Below the pieces are notes generated by a model that was not told the origin of the DNA, did no database searches, and saw nothing but the letters and a program-made list of their open reading frames with translations. The translations under genes were made by a program, and so were the position numbers. Of a stretch of DNA of 64,000 nt, positions 8,318 through 15,601 are shown one piece after another; positions within the stretch are counted from its first letter, which is position 1, and the number at the start of each line of letters is the position of its first letter. The stretch spans positions 496,001-560,000 of the forward strand of contig JANPZU010000008.1 of the NCBI GenBank assembly GCA_024707405.1, given 5' to 3'. The stretch comes from Luteimonas sp. (lineage in GTDB: Bacteria > Pseudomonadota > Gammaproteobacteria > Xanthomonadales > Xanthomonadaceae).

Positions 8318-8713
8318 TCACGTCGCCAGCGCCGGCACCGGCGTCGGTTTGCCCGTGCTGTCTAGCGCGATCATCGTGAAGCGGCCGCGCGTGCACAGTT
8401 CGCGCTGTCCGCTGAGCAGGTCTTCGGCCACCACGTCCACCTGCACCTGCATCGAAGTGTTGCCCACCTCGACCACGCGCGCGATGGTCTCGACCAACTG
8501 CCCCTGCTTGATCGGCAGCTTGAAGTCGACCTGCTCCGACCGTGCGGTGACCACCGTGCAGCGTGCATAGCGCGATGCGGCGATGAAGGCCGCCTTGTCC
8601 ATCCATGCCAGCGCCTGCCCACCGAACAGCGTGCCCAGGTGGTTGGTGTGGTCGGGAAAGACGATCTCCAGCATCCGGGCCTCGGTCTGGGGCGTGTCCG
8701 CTGCGTGCGTCAT
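8318..8713 (-). CDS. Acyl-CoA thioesterase, hotdog fold
   Basis: A 131-residue cytosolic hotdog thioesterase of the YciA/BACH type, hydrolysing acyl-CoA to free acid and CoA. Typical signatures are FPDHTNHLGTLFGGQALAWMD near residues 19-40 and TRGRFTMIALD near the C-terminus. Its ATG overlaps the stop codon of the upstream thioredoxin-like gene (ATGA at 8710-8713), pointing to translational coupling. An upstream in-frame extension exists but runs inside the thioredoxin gene and is not used. Confidence 0.9.
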   Translation of the reverse strand: MTHAADTPQTEARMLEIVFPDHTNHLGTLFGGQALAWMDKAAFIAASRYARCTVVTARSEQVDFKLPIKQGQLVETIARVVEVGNTSMQVQVDVVAEDLLSGQRELCTRGRFTMIALDSTGKPTPVPALAT

Positions 8714-9060
8714 GCGGCGCTGTCGACCGGAGCGCCGAGATGCAGCGCCACCGCCTGCGCGATCTGGCCCGGCGCCTGGAAACCGGCCAACCGCTTCGCT
8801 TCGTTGCCGTCCTTGAACAGCGACAGCGTCGGCGTCTGGCGCAGGCCGAGGCCGCGGAAGAATTCCTCGCCCACGATTTCCATCTTCACCTTGAGCAGCA
8901 CCACGCCTTCGGCGGCGGCATCGGTGGCGAACTTCTGCAGCGACATGTCCAGCATCTTGCAGCCGGGGCAATCGTCCTTGTAGTAGTCCACCAGCAGGCG
9001 CGGATGCGCGGCAAGGGCGGCGGCGTAATCGTCAGGCGACGAAGCGTGCAGGGTCTGCAT
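8710..9060 (-). CDS. Thioredoxin-family protein
   Basis: A 116-residue protein with thioredoxin fold: active-site CPGC (residues 31-34) in DYYKDDCPGCKML and the cis-proline element RQTPTLSLFKDG. It lacks a signal peptide, so it acts in the cytoplasm as a thiol-disulfide oxidoreductase. The CPGC dipeptide differs from CGPC of housekeeping thioredoxin, implying a different redox potential. It overlaps the flavodoxin gene by 29 bp upstream and the thioesterase start downstream, so all three are one transcript. Confidence 0.85.
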   Translation of the reverse strand: MQTLHASSPDDYAAALAAHPRLLVDYYKDDCPGCKMLDMSLQKFATDAAAEGVVLLKVKMEIVGEEFFRGLGLRQTPTLSLFKDGNEAKRLAGFQAPGQIAQAVALHLGAPVDSAA

Positions 9061-9511
9061 GGGGCATGTTCTCTGTGCAATTCAAGATGTGATCAGTCCA
9101 GCGCTGGATCTTGTGCGCGTCGCGGTCGCCGTGCGGCATCTGTTCGATTTCAAGGCGCGGAAAACGCGTCTCGAAGAACGCCGCCATGCGCCGCACCGCA
9201 CCGCAGTAGTACTCCTCGCCCCACTGCGTCTCGCCGGTGCCGAACACCGCGAGCCGTTCCGGCTTGCCGACGGCCTCCACCAGGTCGGCGATGAAATGCT
9301 TCATCTCCGAAGGCGTGCGCCCGGCGTTGTCGCTCCAGCTGCCGAGCAGGTACAGGTCGTGATTCGGATCGGGCGAAACCTGTGCCAGCTTCTGGATGTC
9401 GGTTTCGATCCATGTCACTTCGTGCCCCCGCGCCTCGCAACGCGCACGCACCATCCGCGCGACATCACGCGTGTTGCCGCTGAGCGAGGTGAAGGCGATG
9501 AGGATGCGCAT
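9032..9511 (-). CDS. Flavodoxin
   Basis: A 159-residue flavodoxin-like electron carrier. The FMN phosphate loop TSLSGNT (8-14) is intact, followed by the alternating strand/helix pattern with LLGSWSDNAGRTP (ring-binding loop) and GTGETQWGEEYY. It transfers single electrons in the cytoplasm. It is the first gene of a three-gene overlapping cluster with a thioredoxin-like protein and a thioesterase. The partner reductase is not in the window. Confidence 0.85.
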   Translation of the reverse strand: MRILIAFTSLSGNTRDVARMVRARCEARGHEVTWIETDIQKLAQVSPDPNHDLYLLGSWSDNAGRTPSEMKHFIADLVEAVGKPERLAVFGTGETQWGEEYYCGAVRRMAAFFETRFPRLEIEQMPHGDRDAHKIQRWTDHILNCTENMPHADPARFVA

Positions 9512-9555
9512 GGATCAGGGTCGATATTCAATCAGTGTCGGAATGGAATACGCGA

Positions 9556-9840
9556 TCAAGGCACCCAGATCTTGTCCGCCAGCACCACTTCGGCGCCCTT
9601 CGGCAACGCCAGCGCCGTCGCCGATTTGGTGACGAACGCCAGCCCCTTGTAGCTGACGAGGTAGTGATACCGCTTGCGCGCCAGACGTGTGGTGGCGTGC
9701 ACCACCAACGGCTCCTTCTGCCTGCCCAGCACGGCCAGGAACGCCTCCGGCTCCACCGTCACGATCGTGCCCGACGCCTTGACCGCCATCGCGATCTGCG
9801 CTGCGGCCGCTGCCACTGCCCCGCCTGCTGCTCCACTCAT
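9556..9840 (-). CDS. Hypothetical protein (94 aa)
   Basis: No family recognised. It starts with an Ala/Gly-rich segment (about 20 residues) that is probably not a cleaved signal, then a soluble part, ALARKRYHYLV-type basic patch and ending VLADKIWVP. It lies 44 bp upstream of the flavodoxin gene on the same strand and may share its transcript. Beyond it begins the long repeat-rich stretch. Confidence 0.55.
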   Translation of the reverse strand: MSGAAGGAVAAAAAQIAMAVKASGTIVTVEPEAFLAVLGRQKEPLVVHATTRLARKRYHYLVSYKGLAFVTKSATALALPKGAEVVLADKIWVP

Positions 9841-9919
9841 CGGATCTTTTCCTGTGTTCGATTTGATTGCACTTCACCAACAACGCAATGGTTGAGCCAA
9901 GAAACCTTTGATCAGGCCC

Positions 9920-10003
9920 CGTCATCCCCGCGAAGGCGGTGATCCATGGGCGGCAACCCATTGAAAGCAAAGTCCATGGATTCCCGCCTTCGCGGGAACG
10001 ACG
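9920..10003. repeat. Palindromic dispersed repeat (REP/MITE-like)
   Basis: Two 30-base arms (9920-9949 and 9974-10003) are inverted copies with only a few mismatches, separated by 24 bases. The core reads CCCGCGAAGGCGG / CCGCCTTCGCGGG, a sequence type that is widespread between genes in Xanthomonadaceae. No coding function. Confidence 0.8.
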
Positions 10004-10019
10004 AGCAAAGATCGACTTT

Positions 10020-10600
10020 TTAGGCCGCTCCCTAACGCAGAACCGATAGCCTTTCCGCAGGGTCAAGGACAGAAACAAAGCTTCCGCCCGCTGCGCGGAC
10101 GGGTTCATTTCTTTTGATAAGCGTCAAAAGAAACGAACCAAAGAAAAACGCTTTTCCCCGCAAGGTCACAAGCCCGCCCCCGAGTTGCCATCGAGATTTT
10201 CCGACTCGGCATCCATGCCTCGGTCGGAAAACGCCGCCCATCCATGGGCGGCGCCCTCCGGGTCTGCAAACAACAGGGGCAGCTGCAGGAAAGTTCAAAA
10301 GCACAAGCTCTCTGCCGTTGCTGTTGACCTTGCCGTTGTTCTTGCCCTTGATCTTCCGAGCCGTAAAGCGAGCCGAGCATCGCAGGGCGGCGGGGCCGGA
10401 GAGCGGCCCATGTTTGAGCGCAGCGAGTTTGGGCCGCGTGCCCCGCCGACCGAGAAGCGCAGGGGCCCGGTGTGGCGCAGCCGCACCGGATCGCGTCCGG
10501 CGAAAACGGTTTTGGTTCCTTTTGCCAAGACAAAGGAACTCGCGCGCAGCGCGAAAGCTTTGCTCCTCGCCTCAACGGATGAAGTCGCGCAACTGTCCAC
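10020..10600. repeat. Long non-coding repeat-derived region
   Basis: About 600 bases without a credible gene. It contains short palindromes, for example TCTTTTGA..TCAAAAGA (about 10111-10132) and a pair of inverted segments around TTTTCCGACTCGGCATCCATGCC / CATGCCTCGGTCGGAAAA (about 10196-10230). It also holds the segment encoding MFERSEFGPRAPPTEK in one frame, a peptide that I associate with spurious annotations arising from a dispersed repeat in Xanthomonadaceae and relatives. Open frames here overlap on both strands with no ribosome sites, so I treat them as artefacts. Confidence 0.55.
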
Positions 10601-10631
10601 GAAAAGTGAGCCTGACCCCGTTCTTAGGTGC

Positions 10632-11102
10632 CTAGATAGTTAGATAGACCTGTTTTTCATTTGAATCGCTGAATCCATCAATCCAACGAAATCGAGCGAC
10701 ATGTTTGCTGTCCGAGCCGAGATAAACGTTCGCAAGTAGATCGACAGACTGCAAGGGTTCAAGAGCCTCTAAAGGAAACTTGCGAGCCATATCGGATTCG
10801 CTGGCGATCTTGTTCCCGTTCGGAAAATCGATCTGAACTTGAGTTGCACTGGCCATTCCCTTGTTGAAGACCCTGATGCGATAACTAGTCCCTACTTTGA
10901 TGAGCTTGGCGCCGATATCAGCGCGCTGCGCGTGCTCAGATTCTGCCGAGTCTCTGGCGAGCAGGCGCTTATTAAGGGCCTCTTGAGACTCAAGCAGAGA
11001 TTTCTGGCGCGAATTAAATCTTGCGGTCGTCCATGTTGCATAGCCGGACAGTAAGAGTGCGGCTATTGCGATCACATCACTTAGCGAGAAAGAAATGTTC
11101 AC
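10632..11102 (-). CDS. Hypothetical membrane-anchored protein (156 aa)
   Basis: No family recognised. One N-terminal membrane helix (about residues 5-28, IAIAALLLSGYATW) is followed by a coiled-coil-like linker rich in Lys/Glu/Arg, then a beta-rich domain (YRIRVFNKGMASATQVQIDF) resembling an immunoglobulin-like sandwich. The start is GTG at 11102, placed immediately after the stop of the upstream zinc-ribbon gene (zero spacing), so the two are co-translated. Base composition is clearly lower in GC than neighbours, which suggests horizontal acquisition. Confidence 0.65.
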   Translation of the reverse strand: MNISFSLSDVIAIAALLLSGYATWTTARFNSRQKSLLESQEALNKRLLARDSAESEHAQRADIGAKLIKVGTSYRIRVFNKGMASATQVQIDFPNGNKIASESDMARKFPLEALEPLQSVDLLANVYLGSDSKHVARFRWIDGFSDSNEKQVYLTI

Positions 11103-11375
11103 TTATCTAATCTTTATGAACTTCGATTTTGAAAATGTCTTTCGGAGCTCTTTGCGAAATTCGTCGATTACTTGCTTCCTTATCTGATCTTTCGCGGCGT
11201 TGATGCTCGCGTGGTTTTCTTCAATCAGCGCGGATCGCGTGATCTTTAACGAACACGAATTACAAGTCAGCATTTGATCCGAACCAGATTGCATTGGCTC
11301 ATCCGACTCAAACTGGCTTTCACCACAAGTCGGACAAATGAGTTGAACCGATTGCCGAATATCAGACTTGATCAT
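11103..11375 (-). CDS. Small zinc-ribbon protein (90 aa)
   Basis: A 90-residue protein with a C4 zinc ribbon: CPTC (residues 14-17) and CNSC (about 38-41), followed by a charged helical C-terminus (DQIRKQVIDEFRKELRKTF). Function unknown; zinc ribbons bind nucleic acid or protein. It is low-GC like its downstream partner and the two form a tiny operon wedged between a repeat region and nrdB. Confidence 0.65.
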   Translation of the reverse strand: MIKSDIRQSVQLICPTCGESQFESDEPMQSGSDQMLTCNSCSLKITRSALIEENHASINAAKDQIRKQVIDEFRKELRKTFSKSKFIKIR

Positions 11376-11403
11376 TTCGATAATCTAAGTTGATTGAATG
11401 GCT

Positions 11404-12465
11404 CTACAAGTCATCAAACCCATTATCCGAATTCGTCTTCTTGTAAGACGCATTCCGCATCTCGAAGAAATCCGTCTTCGTCTCCGTGAAGTTGTCAGCA
11501 TACGCCTTGATCCACGGCATCACGTTGTCCGTCGTATCCGAATACAACTTCTCGATCCCCAGCATCCCCGACATCTTGTTCGCCCGGTACTTCACGTAGC
11601 GGATCATCTCGTCCACGTCGATCCCGTCGATCCCGTCCAGCACCTCGCCCGTCCACTGCGTCTCCAGCGTGATCGCATGCTCGAACGCCTGGTGCACGTA
11701 ATCGGTCAGCTCGTCCGTCTGCAACTCCGGGTTCTCGCCGACGATCGCCCGGATCACCTCGCTGATGAACTTGGTGTGCGCCAGTTCGTCGCGGTTGATG
11801 AAGCTGATGATCTTGCCGGTGCCGGTCATCCGGTTCTGCCGCACCAGGTTGTAGAAGTACGCGAAGCCGGAATAGAAGTTGATGCCTTCCAGGATCGACG
11901 ACTGGATCAGCGAGCGCAGCAGCGTCTCGGCCGTCTTCTCGCGCATGAAGTCGTCGTAGGACGCCATGATCGGCGCATTGCGCGCGACGATGGTCGGGTG
12001 CGTGCGCGCGAGCTCGAACACGCGGTTCTGGTTGGACAGGTCGGTGATCGACGCCAGCACGTAGCTGTAGCTCTCGTTGTGGATCACTTCCTGCTGGCCG
12101 ATGATCGCGGCGTTGGCGTGCGCGGCCGGGTCGGTGATGTATTCGGCCACGTTGTAGATGAAGCGCGTCTGCGGCGAATCCAGCGTGGCCAGCAGGCCGA
12201 TGATCGAGTCATAGGCGTTCTTCTCGCGCGCGGACAGCTCGCCGTACTGCTTGGCGTCGCCCTTCATGTCGACTTCGTCCGGAATCCAGAAGTTGGTCGA
12301 GAGTTCCTTGTAGGCGCGGTAGAACGACGGATACGGGATGTCGTTCCAGTTGAGGATGCCGGAGGTCTTGCCGTTGATGATGCCGGTCGAGCGATTGGGA
12401 TGGCGCGGCTCGAGGATCTTGATGCGGTCGAGGGGTGTGGCGGTCAGGGGGGCGGTGGCGGACAT
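11404..12465 (-). CDS. nrdB: Ribonucleoside-diphosphate reductase class I, beta subunit
   Basis: The 353-residue R2 subunit carries the di-iron centre and tyrosyl radical for reduction of ribonucleotides. The EVIHNESY motif supplies the iron ligands E126 and H129 and the radical tyrosine Y133, so this is a conventional tyrosyl-radical enzyme. C-terminal NGFDDL is the usual tail that docks into the alpha subunit. It follows nrdA on the same strand after a 154-bp gap that holds a palindromic repeat. Expression is expected to follow the nrdA promoter and riboswitch. Confidence 0.97.
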   Translation of the reverse strand: MSATAPLTATPLDRIKILEPRHPNRSTGIINGKTSGILNWNDIPYPSFYRAYKELSTNFWIPDEVDMKGDAKQYGELSAREKNAYDSIIGLLATLDSPQTRFIYNVAEYITDPAAHANAAIIGQQEVIHNESYSYVLASITDLSNQNRVFELARTHPTIVARNAPIMASYDDFMREKTAETLLRSLIQSSILEGINFYSGFAYFYNLVRQNRMTGTGKIISFINRDELAHTKFISEVIRAIVGENPELQTDELTDYVHQAFEHAITLETQWTGEVLDGIDGIDVDEMIRYVKYRANKMSGMLGIEKLYSDTTDNVMPWIKAYADNFTETKTDFFEMRNASYKKTNSDNGFDDL

Positions 12466-12490
12466 GTCTGATCGGGTCTCTGGATTCTGC

Positions 12491-12595
12491 TCCCCTCTCC
12501 CGCTTGCGAGAGAGGGGCTGGGGGTGAGGGCGCGTGGCGAAGAGCACCCTCATCCGGCCCTTCGGGCCACCTTCTCCCGCTTGCGGGAGAAGGGA
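12491..12595. repeat. Palindromic repeat between nrdA and nrdB
   Basis: Two adjacent hairpins: CCCCTCTC...GAGAGAGGGG (about 12492-12518) and CTTCTCCCGC-TT-GCGGGAGAAG (about 12571-12592), joined by GGGGTGAGGG / CACCCTCATC-type sequence and a GGCCCTTCGGGCC palindrome. This is the form of a common dispersed intergenic repeat in this family. It may stabilise or attenuate the nrdA-nrdB transcript. Confidence 0.75.
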
Positions 12596-12619
12596 CGGAT
12601 CAATGCGGTGTTGCGTGCG

Positions 12620-15121
12620 TCAGCTGCTGCACCACTCGCACTCGGCGATATCGATGTCGTTGGATCGCACGTAGTACGTCGTCTTCATGCCTTCGCGCCA
12701 GGCGGTCATGTGCAGTTCCAGCAGCGTGGATGCCCGAATGGTCGATGGCACGTAGAAGTTGAAGCTGATCGCCTGGTCGACATGGCGCTGGCGGCGTGCG
12801 TTCTGGCGCACCGATGCGAACTGGTCGACCTTGTACGCGCCCTTCTCGTAGTACGGCCAGGTCTCCAGCGACAGGCCGGGCGCGGCGACGGGGCGGCGAT
12901 AGTCCTTCTTCTCCTCGTAGTAGAACGCGGAGTAGATCGGGTCGATCGACGCGGTGCTGCCGGCGATCTGCGCGGTCGACATGTTGGGCGCGACCGCCAT
13001 CAGCCAGCCGTTGCGCATGCCATTGACCGATACCTGCGCCGACAGCTCCAGCCACTGCGGGCTGTTGTAGTCGCGGGCGCGGAAGTATTCGCCGTTGTGC
13101 CAGTCGCTGCCGAGGAAGGCGCTGTAGGTGCCCTTTTCCTTCGCCAGTTCCATGCTCGCCTGCACGGTGAGGAAGTTGATGCGTTCGTACAGCGTGTCGC
13201 TGTAGTCCTCGGCCTCGGGCGTGTTCCAGTGGATGCCCTTCTGCGCCAGCAGGTGGTGCCAGCCGAAGGTGCCCAGGCCAATCGCGCGGTACTTCTGGTT
13301 GGTGATCGTGGCCTGTGGCACCGGCAGCTCGTTGAGGTCGATCACGTTGTCGAGCATGCGCACCTGGATCGGGATCAGCCGTTCCAGCACGTCGGTGATC
13401 AGGTCGCCTTGGTCTTCCTGCGGCAGCACGGCGCGGCCGAGGTTGACTGACGACAGGTTGCAGACCACGAAGTCGCCGGCCTGTTTCGTCGTGACGATCT
13501 GATTGCCGGAAATGATCTCCTGCATCATCCGCGTGGGACTCATGTTCTGCAGGATCTCGGTGCAGAGGTTGGACGAATACACCATGCCGACGTGCTTGTT
13601 CGGGTTCTTCCGGTTCACCTCGTCGCGGTAGAACATGAAGGGATTGCCGGTCTCGAGCTGCGACACCATGATCCGCTTGAAGATGTCGATGGCCTTGACC
13701 GTCTTGCGCGCGATGCGCTCGTCGGCCACGACTTCTTCGTAGCGCTTGCGGAAGCTGCCGTTGGGGTCGCCCTTCTTCTCGTCGAAGAAGTCCTGCAGGT
13801 ACCAGCCCTTGATCCGCTTCACTTCGTAGGGATCGAACAGGTACCAGTCGCCGCGACGCTCGACCGCTTCCATGAAGATGTCGGGGATGCAGACCGAGGT
13901 GAACACGTCGTGCGCGCGCAGGCGCTGGTCGCCGTTGTTGAGGCGCAGGTCGAGGAAGGCCTCGATGTCGCGATGCCAGATGTCGAGGTACACCGCGACC
14001 GCGCCCTTGCGCTGGCCGAGCTGGTCGACCGATACGGCCGTGTTGTTGAGCTGCTTGATCCACGGCACCACGCCGCCGGACGAATTGGGCACGCCGCGGA
14101 TCGACGAACCGCTGGAGCGCACGTAGCCGATGTACGCGCCCACGCCACCGCCGCCCTTGGACACGCGCGCGATGTCGGTGTTGGAGTCGTAGATGCCCTG
14201 CAGCGAATCGTCGATGGTGTCGATGAAGCACGACGACAGCTGGCCACCGATCTTGCCGGCGTTCTGCAGCGTGGGCGTGGCGACGGTCATGTAGAGGTTC
14301 GACAGCGCCCAGTAGGCCTCGCCCACCAGCTGCATGCGACGCTCGCGACCGCCCTGGGTCTCGTTCTGCATCAGGTACAGCGCGATGGTGAGCCAGCGCT
14401 CCTGCGGCAGCTCGAACACGTTGCGCGCGTGATCGGTGGCAAGGTAACGCGTGGCCAGCAGGTACAGGCCGGCATAGGTGAACAGGCGGTCGCGCTCGGG
14501 CGCGATCATGCGCCCGGCTTCCTGCAACTCTTCCTTCGAGTACGCGCGCAGGATGTCGTTGGAATAGATGTTGCGGTCGGCCAGCGATTCCTGCAGGCCC
14601 ACGTACGAGCCGTACTGCTGCTCGGCATCGTAGAAACGGTTGCGGCTGGCGCGCTTGTACAGGCGATGCAGGTAGATGCGTGCGGCGAACAGCTCCCACT
14701 CCGGCGCGGTCACGTCCACGCGCGCTTCGGCTTCGCGGATCAGGTGGTCGACCAGGTCGTCGGCGTTCACCGCGTCCTTGCGCTCGACGAAGCCGAACAC
14801 GCTGCGCTTGTAGTCGGCGATGTCGAGCTGCGGGAACTCGGCATGCGTGCGGTCGATGCTGCGCTCCAGGCGCGTGCGGTCGTAGGGGATGCGGCGGTTG
14901 CCGGCTTCCTTGGTGATCCAGGTGGCGACGTCCTGGTCGGCGATGGCCTGGGCGGGCATGTCGGTACTCGTGTCTGCGGGCTTGGGTGGCGGGATGGCAT
15001 CGCCGCTGTCGTCGTCCTCGACGATGCGTGCAACGGCGGGTTTCACCTCGGCGGTCGGGGCCGGGGTGGCGGGAATCTGTTCGATGGCCGGGTCTGTGGC
15101 CGTGGTGTCGCTGCTGGTCAT
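12620..15121 (-). CDS. nrdA: Ribonucleoside-diphosphate reductase class I, alpha subunit
   Basis: The 833-residue R1 subunit reduces ribonucleoside diphosphates with NrdB. After a low-complexity N-terminal stretch of about 70 residues comes an ATP-cone (VATWITKEAG... ), then the catalytic barrel. The redox cysteines are visible in LSSCFID, NLCTEIL and VVCNLSS, and the C-terminal shuttle pair is CEWC. Length exceeds the 761 residues of E. coli NrdA because of the N-terminal extension. The ATG at 15121 follows GGAGGA; the frame stays open upstream through the riboswitch but that part is non-coding. Regulated by the riboswitch and NrdR boxes listed separately. Confidence 0.96.
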   Translation of the reverse strand: MTSSDTTATDPAIEQIPATPAPTAEVKPAVARIVEDDDSGDAIPPPKPADTSTDMPAQAIADQDVATWITKEAGNRRIPYDRTRLERSIDRTHAEFPQLDIADYKRSVFGFVERKDAVNADDLVDHLIREAEARVDVTAPEWELFAARIYLHRLYKRASRNRFYDAEQQYGSYVGLQESLADRNIYSNDILRAYSKEELQEAGRMIAPERDRLFTYAGLYLLATRYLATDHARNVFELPQERWLTIALYLMQNETQGGRERRMQLVGEAYWALSNLYMTVATPTLQNAGKIGGQLSSCFIDTIDDSLQGIYDSNTDIARVSKGGGGVGAYIGYVRSSGSSIRGVPNSSGGVVPWIKQLNNTAVSVDQLGQRKGAVAVYLDIWHRDIEAFLDLRLNNGDQRLRAHDVFTSVCIPDIFMEAVERRGDWYLFDPYEVKRIKGWYLQDFFDEKKGDPNGSFRKRYEEVVADERIARKTVKAIDIFKRIMVSQLETGNPFMFYRDEVNRKNPNKHVGMVYSSNLCTEILQNMSPTRMMQEIISGNQIVTTKQAGDFVVCNLSSVNLGRAVLPQEDQGDLITDVLERLIPIQVRMLDNVIDLNELPVPQATITNQKYRAIGLGTFGWHHLLAQKGIHWNTPEAEDYSDTLYERINFLTVQASMELAKEKGTYSAFLGSDWHNGEYFRARDYNSPQWLELSAQVSVNGMRNGWLMAVAPNMSTAQIAGSTASIDPIYSAFYYEEKKDYRRPVAAPGLSLETWPYYEKGAYKVDQFASVRQNARRQRHVDQAISFNFYVPSTIRASTLLELHMTAWREGMKTTYYVRSNDIDIAECEWCSS

Positions 15122-15310
15122 GCGTCCTCCATTGCATGGCGCACGCTCCGTGCCTGTCCCTCGCAGGCGGGCGTGGCCCTGGAACGCAGGATGGGAAAGC
15201 GGCGTCGCAGGGACCGGGACTGGCGATGGATTGCCGTCGGCCCTGCTTCGCCAGCCATCTCCCCCCGGAGACTCCACGGCCGGCACCGCGCGGCGTGCAG
15301 GCGCGCGGCT

Positions 15311-15500
15311 GTCGGCAGGTCTTCGGACTCGTGGACGCGGAAGGCCTTGCCCTCCCCCTAGCCCGTCGCTTCCCGGGGCCAGGCCCCAGTGCCAAAGACG
15401 GGTTCGTTTCCACCTACCGCTGCGGGGCAGTGCCGGCATGGCGCGAGCGCGTCACCGGCTTCCCTTTTGATCCGTTGGCTTGCGGGCCGCCGGAACCGAC
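15311..15500 (-). promoter_or_regulatory. Cobalamin (vitamin B12) riboswitch upstream of nrdAB
   Basis: On the minus strand the leader contains the B12 box AGTCCGAAGACCTGCCG at 15312-15329, one base from the consensus, at the 3' end of the aptamer. Upstream are GGATCAAAAGGGAAGCCGG, CTGCCCCGCAGCGGTAGGTGG and GGCACTGGGGCC...GGGAAG, which fit the cobalamin aptamer core. The 190-base leader that follows up to the nrdA ATG shows no T-rich terminator, so control may be translational or Rho-dependent. Coenzyme B12 binding is expected to lower NrdAB expression. Confidence 0.9.
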
Positions 15501-15502
15501 GG

Positions 15503-15550
15503 CCACAACATAGTGGGGTGTCATCAAACCGTCAACACGAAATGTTGTGG
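15503..15550 (-). promoter_or_regulatory. nrdAB promoter with two probable NrdR boxes
   Basis: On the minus strand TTGACG (15535-15530) and TATGTT (15512-15507) are separated by 17 bases, a good sigma-70 promoter. Two imperfect NrdR-like boxes, CCACAACATAGTGGGG (15503-15518) and ACACGAAATGTTGTGG (15535-15550), lie 32 bp apart start-to-start, the spacing usual for NrdR. They overlap the -10 and -35 elements, so NrdR binding would block transcription. Confidence 0.7.
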
Positions 15551-15601
15551 AACAAGATGCAATCAATGTTCCACGCCGTGCGCAGGCCGGGGCAGCCGGA
15601 T

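Noticed and set aside
10105-10643. Several overlapping frames in the repeat region, including one with MFERSEFGPRAPP
   Set aside because: They lie on both strands of repeat-like DNA without ribosome sites; such peptides are frequent false annotations.
13592-15361. 589-residue plus-strand frame opposite nrdA
   Set aside because: Antisense shadow of a highly conserved gene, as is common in GC-rich DNA; no ribosome site or recognisable domain.
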